Assembly: GCF_013390595.1 (NCBI RefSeq)
Contig: NZ_JACAWV010000003.1
Location: 310,001 to 374,000 of the forward strand
Direction: 5' to 3'
DNA length: 64,000 nt
Source of the DNA: Rhizobium sp. RM
Lineage (GTDB): Bacteria > Pseudomonadota > Alphaproteobacteria > Rhizobiales > Rhizobiaceae
Part shown: positions 63,401 through 64,000 of the stretch, piece after piece
How the letters are laid out: every line of letters begins with the position of its first letter
Numbering within the stretch: position 1 is the stretch's first letter
The notes under the pieces: generated by a model
What the model was told of the DNA's origin: nothing
The model's database searches: none
The model's input: only the letters and a program-made list of their open reading frames with translations
Made by a program: the position numbers and the translations under genes

Positions 63401-63492
63401 GAAAGCGTCGCGATGGCCAAGGCACCGCCAAGCATGATGACGATGGCGATAACCCATGCGAAAACGGGGCGCCGGATAAAGAAATGGGCCAT
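60403..63492 (-). CDS. RND multidrug efflux pump, HAE1 family (AcrB/MexB type)
   Basis: A 1029-residue inner-membrane proton-driven pump with twelve helices and two large periplasmic loops. The start MAHFFIRRPVFAWVIAIVIMLGG is standard. The proton-relay Asp pair lies in GLLVDDAIVVVENVERI. PTVRISATYNGASAETVEKSVT and GQNNAMVFTKLKDFSER are the porter-domain motifs, and TIGLAAKNAILIVEFAKE is the helix 10 motif. It expels drugs or plant-derived aromatics. The adaptor gene precedes it and the outer-membrane gene follows, the order seen in ameABC-like and mexAB-oprM-like systems. Confidence 0.95.
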   Translation of the reverse strand: MAHFFIRRPVFAWVIAIVIMLGGALAIATLSISQYPDIAPTTVRISATYNGASAETVEKSVTTIIEDGMTGLDDLTYMTSSSSTGSSEVTLTFGNSILPDIAQVQVQNKLQLVQSQLPDTVQQQGIQVSRSTSSILMVGALISTDGKRNSADLGDVFSTRIEDQIKRLEGVGSINVFGSEYAMRIWLDPFKLNKYQLTTADVTSAIESQNTQVSVGSLGALPAVKGQQLNVTVTAQSQLTTVADFESVILKVEKDGATVRLSDVARIEIGQESYGGDSRSNSRPAAGFAVNLATGANALDTAARVKDALTRVEGSLPEGVSIEYPYDTTPFVKLSIEKVVHTLIEAIILVFVVLLVFLQNLRATFIPMIAVPVVLLGTFGILALTGYSINTLTMFAMVLAIGLLVDDAIVVVENVERIMSEEGLSPVEATEKSMGEITGAIVGIALVLTAVFIPMAFFGGSTGIIYRQFSVTIVSAMLLSAVVAIVLTPALCATMLKPIDHHKKQRGPGAWFNRGFGKTTDGYVSTIGYLLKRPLRVMVLFVAIIGGCAWFFTKLPSSFLPQEDQGVLLTIVQTPTGSNIERTNEVVKQVEAYFREKEGNNVESVFGVLGFSFTGSGQNNAMVFTKLKDFSERTAPDQHAAAIVQRAMGTFFGFRDAQVFPLLPPAIQGMGTSSGFSMYLVDSGRNGTDALTAASKELIQLTNGNPNISSLRSNSRDNESQMKIILDQEKMGAMSVDLASVNLMLSTIFAGRDVNDFTLNGELKPVYVQGDAPYRMQPDDLKYWYARNTNGEMVPFSSFSEVTWINAPPTLARFNGTGAISLEGTAGPGVASGDAMNEMERLTASMPGGYTVAWQGISYQERLSGSQAPMLYALSVLIVFLCLAALYESWSIPFSVIMAVPVGVLGALGAALLFDQSNDVYFKVGLLTTIGLAAKNAILIVEFAKERQEHGLSLVDATLEAAKLRLRPIIMTSLAFILGVVPLAIATGAGSSAQNAIGIGVLGGMLSATLLGIFFVPSFFVVIRRLSRR

Positions 63493-63546
63493 GGCAGTCC
63501 TTGCCTTATCTTTTTCGAGCTTCGAACAAAGGTTCTCTGCCTATGC

Positions 63547-64000
63547 TTATTTCGAGGGAGCGGCGGCCGGTTGGGCCGGCTGCACGACGATGCCCCGGTC
63601 ATCGATGGTGACTTCAACGGGTGCGACGGTTGCGCCGTCGGCGATCCACTGGAAGCCGTCGACGATGAGCTTGTCGCCATCCTTGACGTTTTCGGTGACC
63701 AGCCAGGCGTTGCCGGATTGCTGGCTGGACGCGAAGGTGCGTGTTTCCACCTTGTTTTCGGCTGTGACGAATTTGGCAGTCAGGTTGCCGCTGGCATCCC
63801 GGTTCGCGGCGCGCTGCGGAATGAGATAGCCCTTTTCCTTGCCGATGTTCAGCGTTGCGCGGACATAGGTTCCAGGGAGAATGAGGTCATCCGGATTGTC
63901 GAACAAAGCGCGGATCGAGAAGCTGCCCGTCGTTTCGCTGACGGCCATATCGGACATGTCGATCTTGCCGTCCTGCTTGTATTCGGTGCCGTCTTCGAGT
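63547..64000 (-). CDS. RND efflux periplasmic adaptor, C-terminal part (truncated)
   Basis: The frame runs to the window edge, so only the last 150 residues are seen, continuing from an upstream EDGTEYKQDGKIDMSDM segment. SETTGSFSIRALFDNPDDLILPGTYVRATLNIG is the beta-barrel domain signature of AcrA/MexA adaptors, and VKDGDKLIVDGFQWIADGATVAPVEV the membrane-proximal end. It lies 54 bp upstream of the pump gene. The N-terminal lipoyl and hairpin domains are outside the window. Confidence 0.92.
   Translation of the reverse strand, partial: LEDGTEYKQDGKIDMSDMAVSETTGSFSIRALFDNPDDLILPGTYVRATLNIGKEKGYLIPQRAANRDASGNLTAKFVTAENKVETRTFASSQQSGNAWLVTENVKDGDKLIVDGFQWIADGATVAPVEVTIDDRGIVVQPAQPAAAPSK

Overview
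The window is about 64 kb of chromosome from an alphaproteobacterium of the Rhizobiaceae, most like Agrobacterium/Rhizobium. The assignment rests on overall gene content and protein style: a CyaC-type redox cyclase, thiC-thiO-thiS-thiG behind a TPP riboswitch, an aminoacyl carrier-protein ligase cluster of the kind described in Agrobacterium and Bradyrhizobium, NodT-type efflux and high-GC coding with frequent ATGA/GTGA couplings. I see no tRNA, rRNA, insertion sequence, prophage or CRISPR array. Nearly all sequence is coding and no real gene is visibly broken apart from the two truncated by the window edges.

Layout. (1) 1-12656: a carbohydrate uptake and breakdown block: Gfo/Idh/MocA oxidoreductase tail, two sugar-ABC permeases, a solute-binding protein, a MalK/UgpC-type ATPase, an NTF2-like protein, an RpiR/MurR regulator, an SDR dehydrogenase, a GH20 beta-N-acetylhexosaminidase, an MlrC-type M81 protein, an MFS transporter and CutC. 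A (chito/amino)sugar substrate is inferred. (2) 12622-27307: a surface-glycan block: three glycosyltransferases, a four-gene Yej/Opp-type peptide importer, a GT32-like transferase, a polysaccharide-deacetylase-like protein, a GT4 enzyme, a UDP-HexNAc-type 6-dehydrogenase and a small methyltransferase. (3) 27322-33516: four co-directional genes that look like a cAMP module: a degenerate ABC-exporter-like protein, a stand-alone cyclic-nucleotide-binding protein, an MBL-fold hydrolase and the di-heme/ferredoxin adenylate cyclase CyaC. (4) 33778-41342: a tandem alpha/beta-hydrolase, then a tightly coupled minus-strand operon of carrier protein, acyl-CoA-dehydrogenase-like flavoprotein, amino acid:[carrier protein] ligase, DUF1839 protein and a GH2 beta-mannosidase-like protein. 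(5) 41530-45503: TPP riboswitch and thiamine genes thiC, thiO, thiS and thiG. (6) 45588-49587: P1/DmpA peptidase, a DNA-binding-only ModE-like regulator and the divergent modABC molybdate importer with candidate ModE operators. (7) 49729-51907: a DUF350, DUF1190 (YgiB) and glutathionylspermidine-synthase-like (YgiC) operon. (8) 52277-55462: a DadA/PuuB-like oxidase, a LysR regulator, a stand-alone Lrp ligand-binding domain and small hypothetical genes. (9) 55679-58626: epmB, epmA and efp, that is elongation factor P with its lysylation enzymes. (10) 58813-64000: an RND multidrug efflux system (outer-membrane lipoprotein, pump, truncated adaptor).

The two parts most worth experiments are the cAMP/degenerate-ABC cluster (27322-33516), where the ABC protein has lost its ATPase residues yet keeps an intact 905-codon frame with repeated internal segments, and the carrier-protein cluster (35554-41342), where an aminoacyl-tRNA-synthetase-like ligase probably loads an amino acid onto a carrier protein for oxidation to an unknown product.
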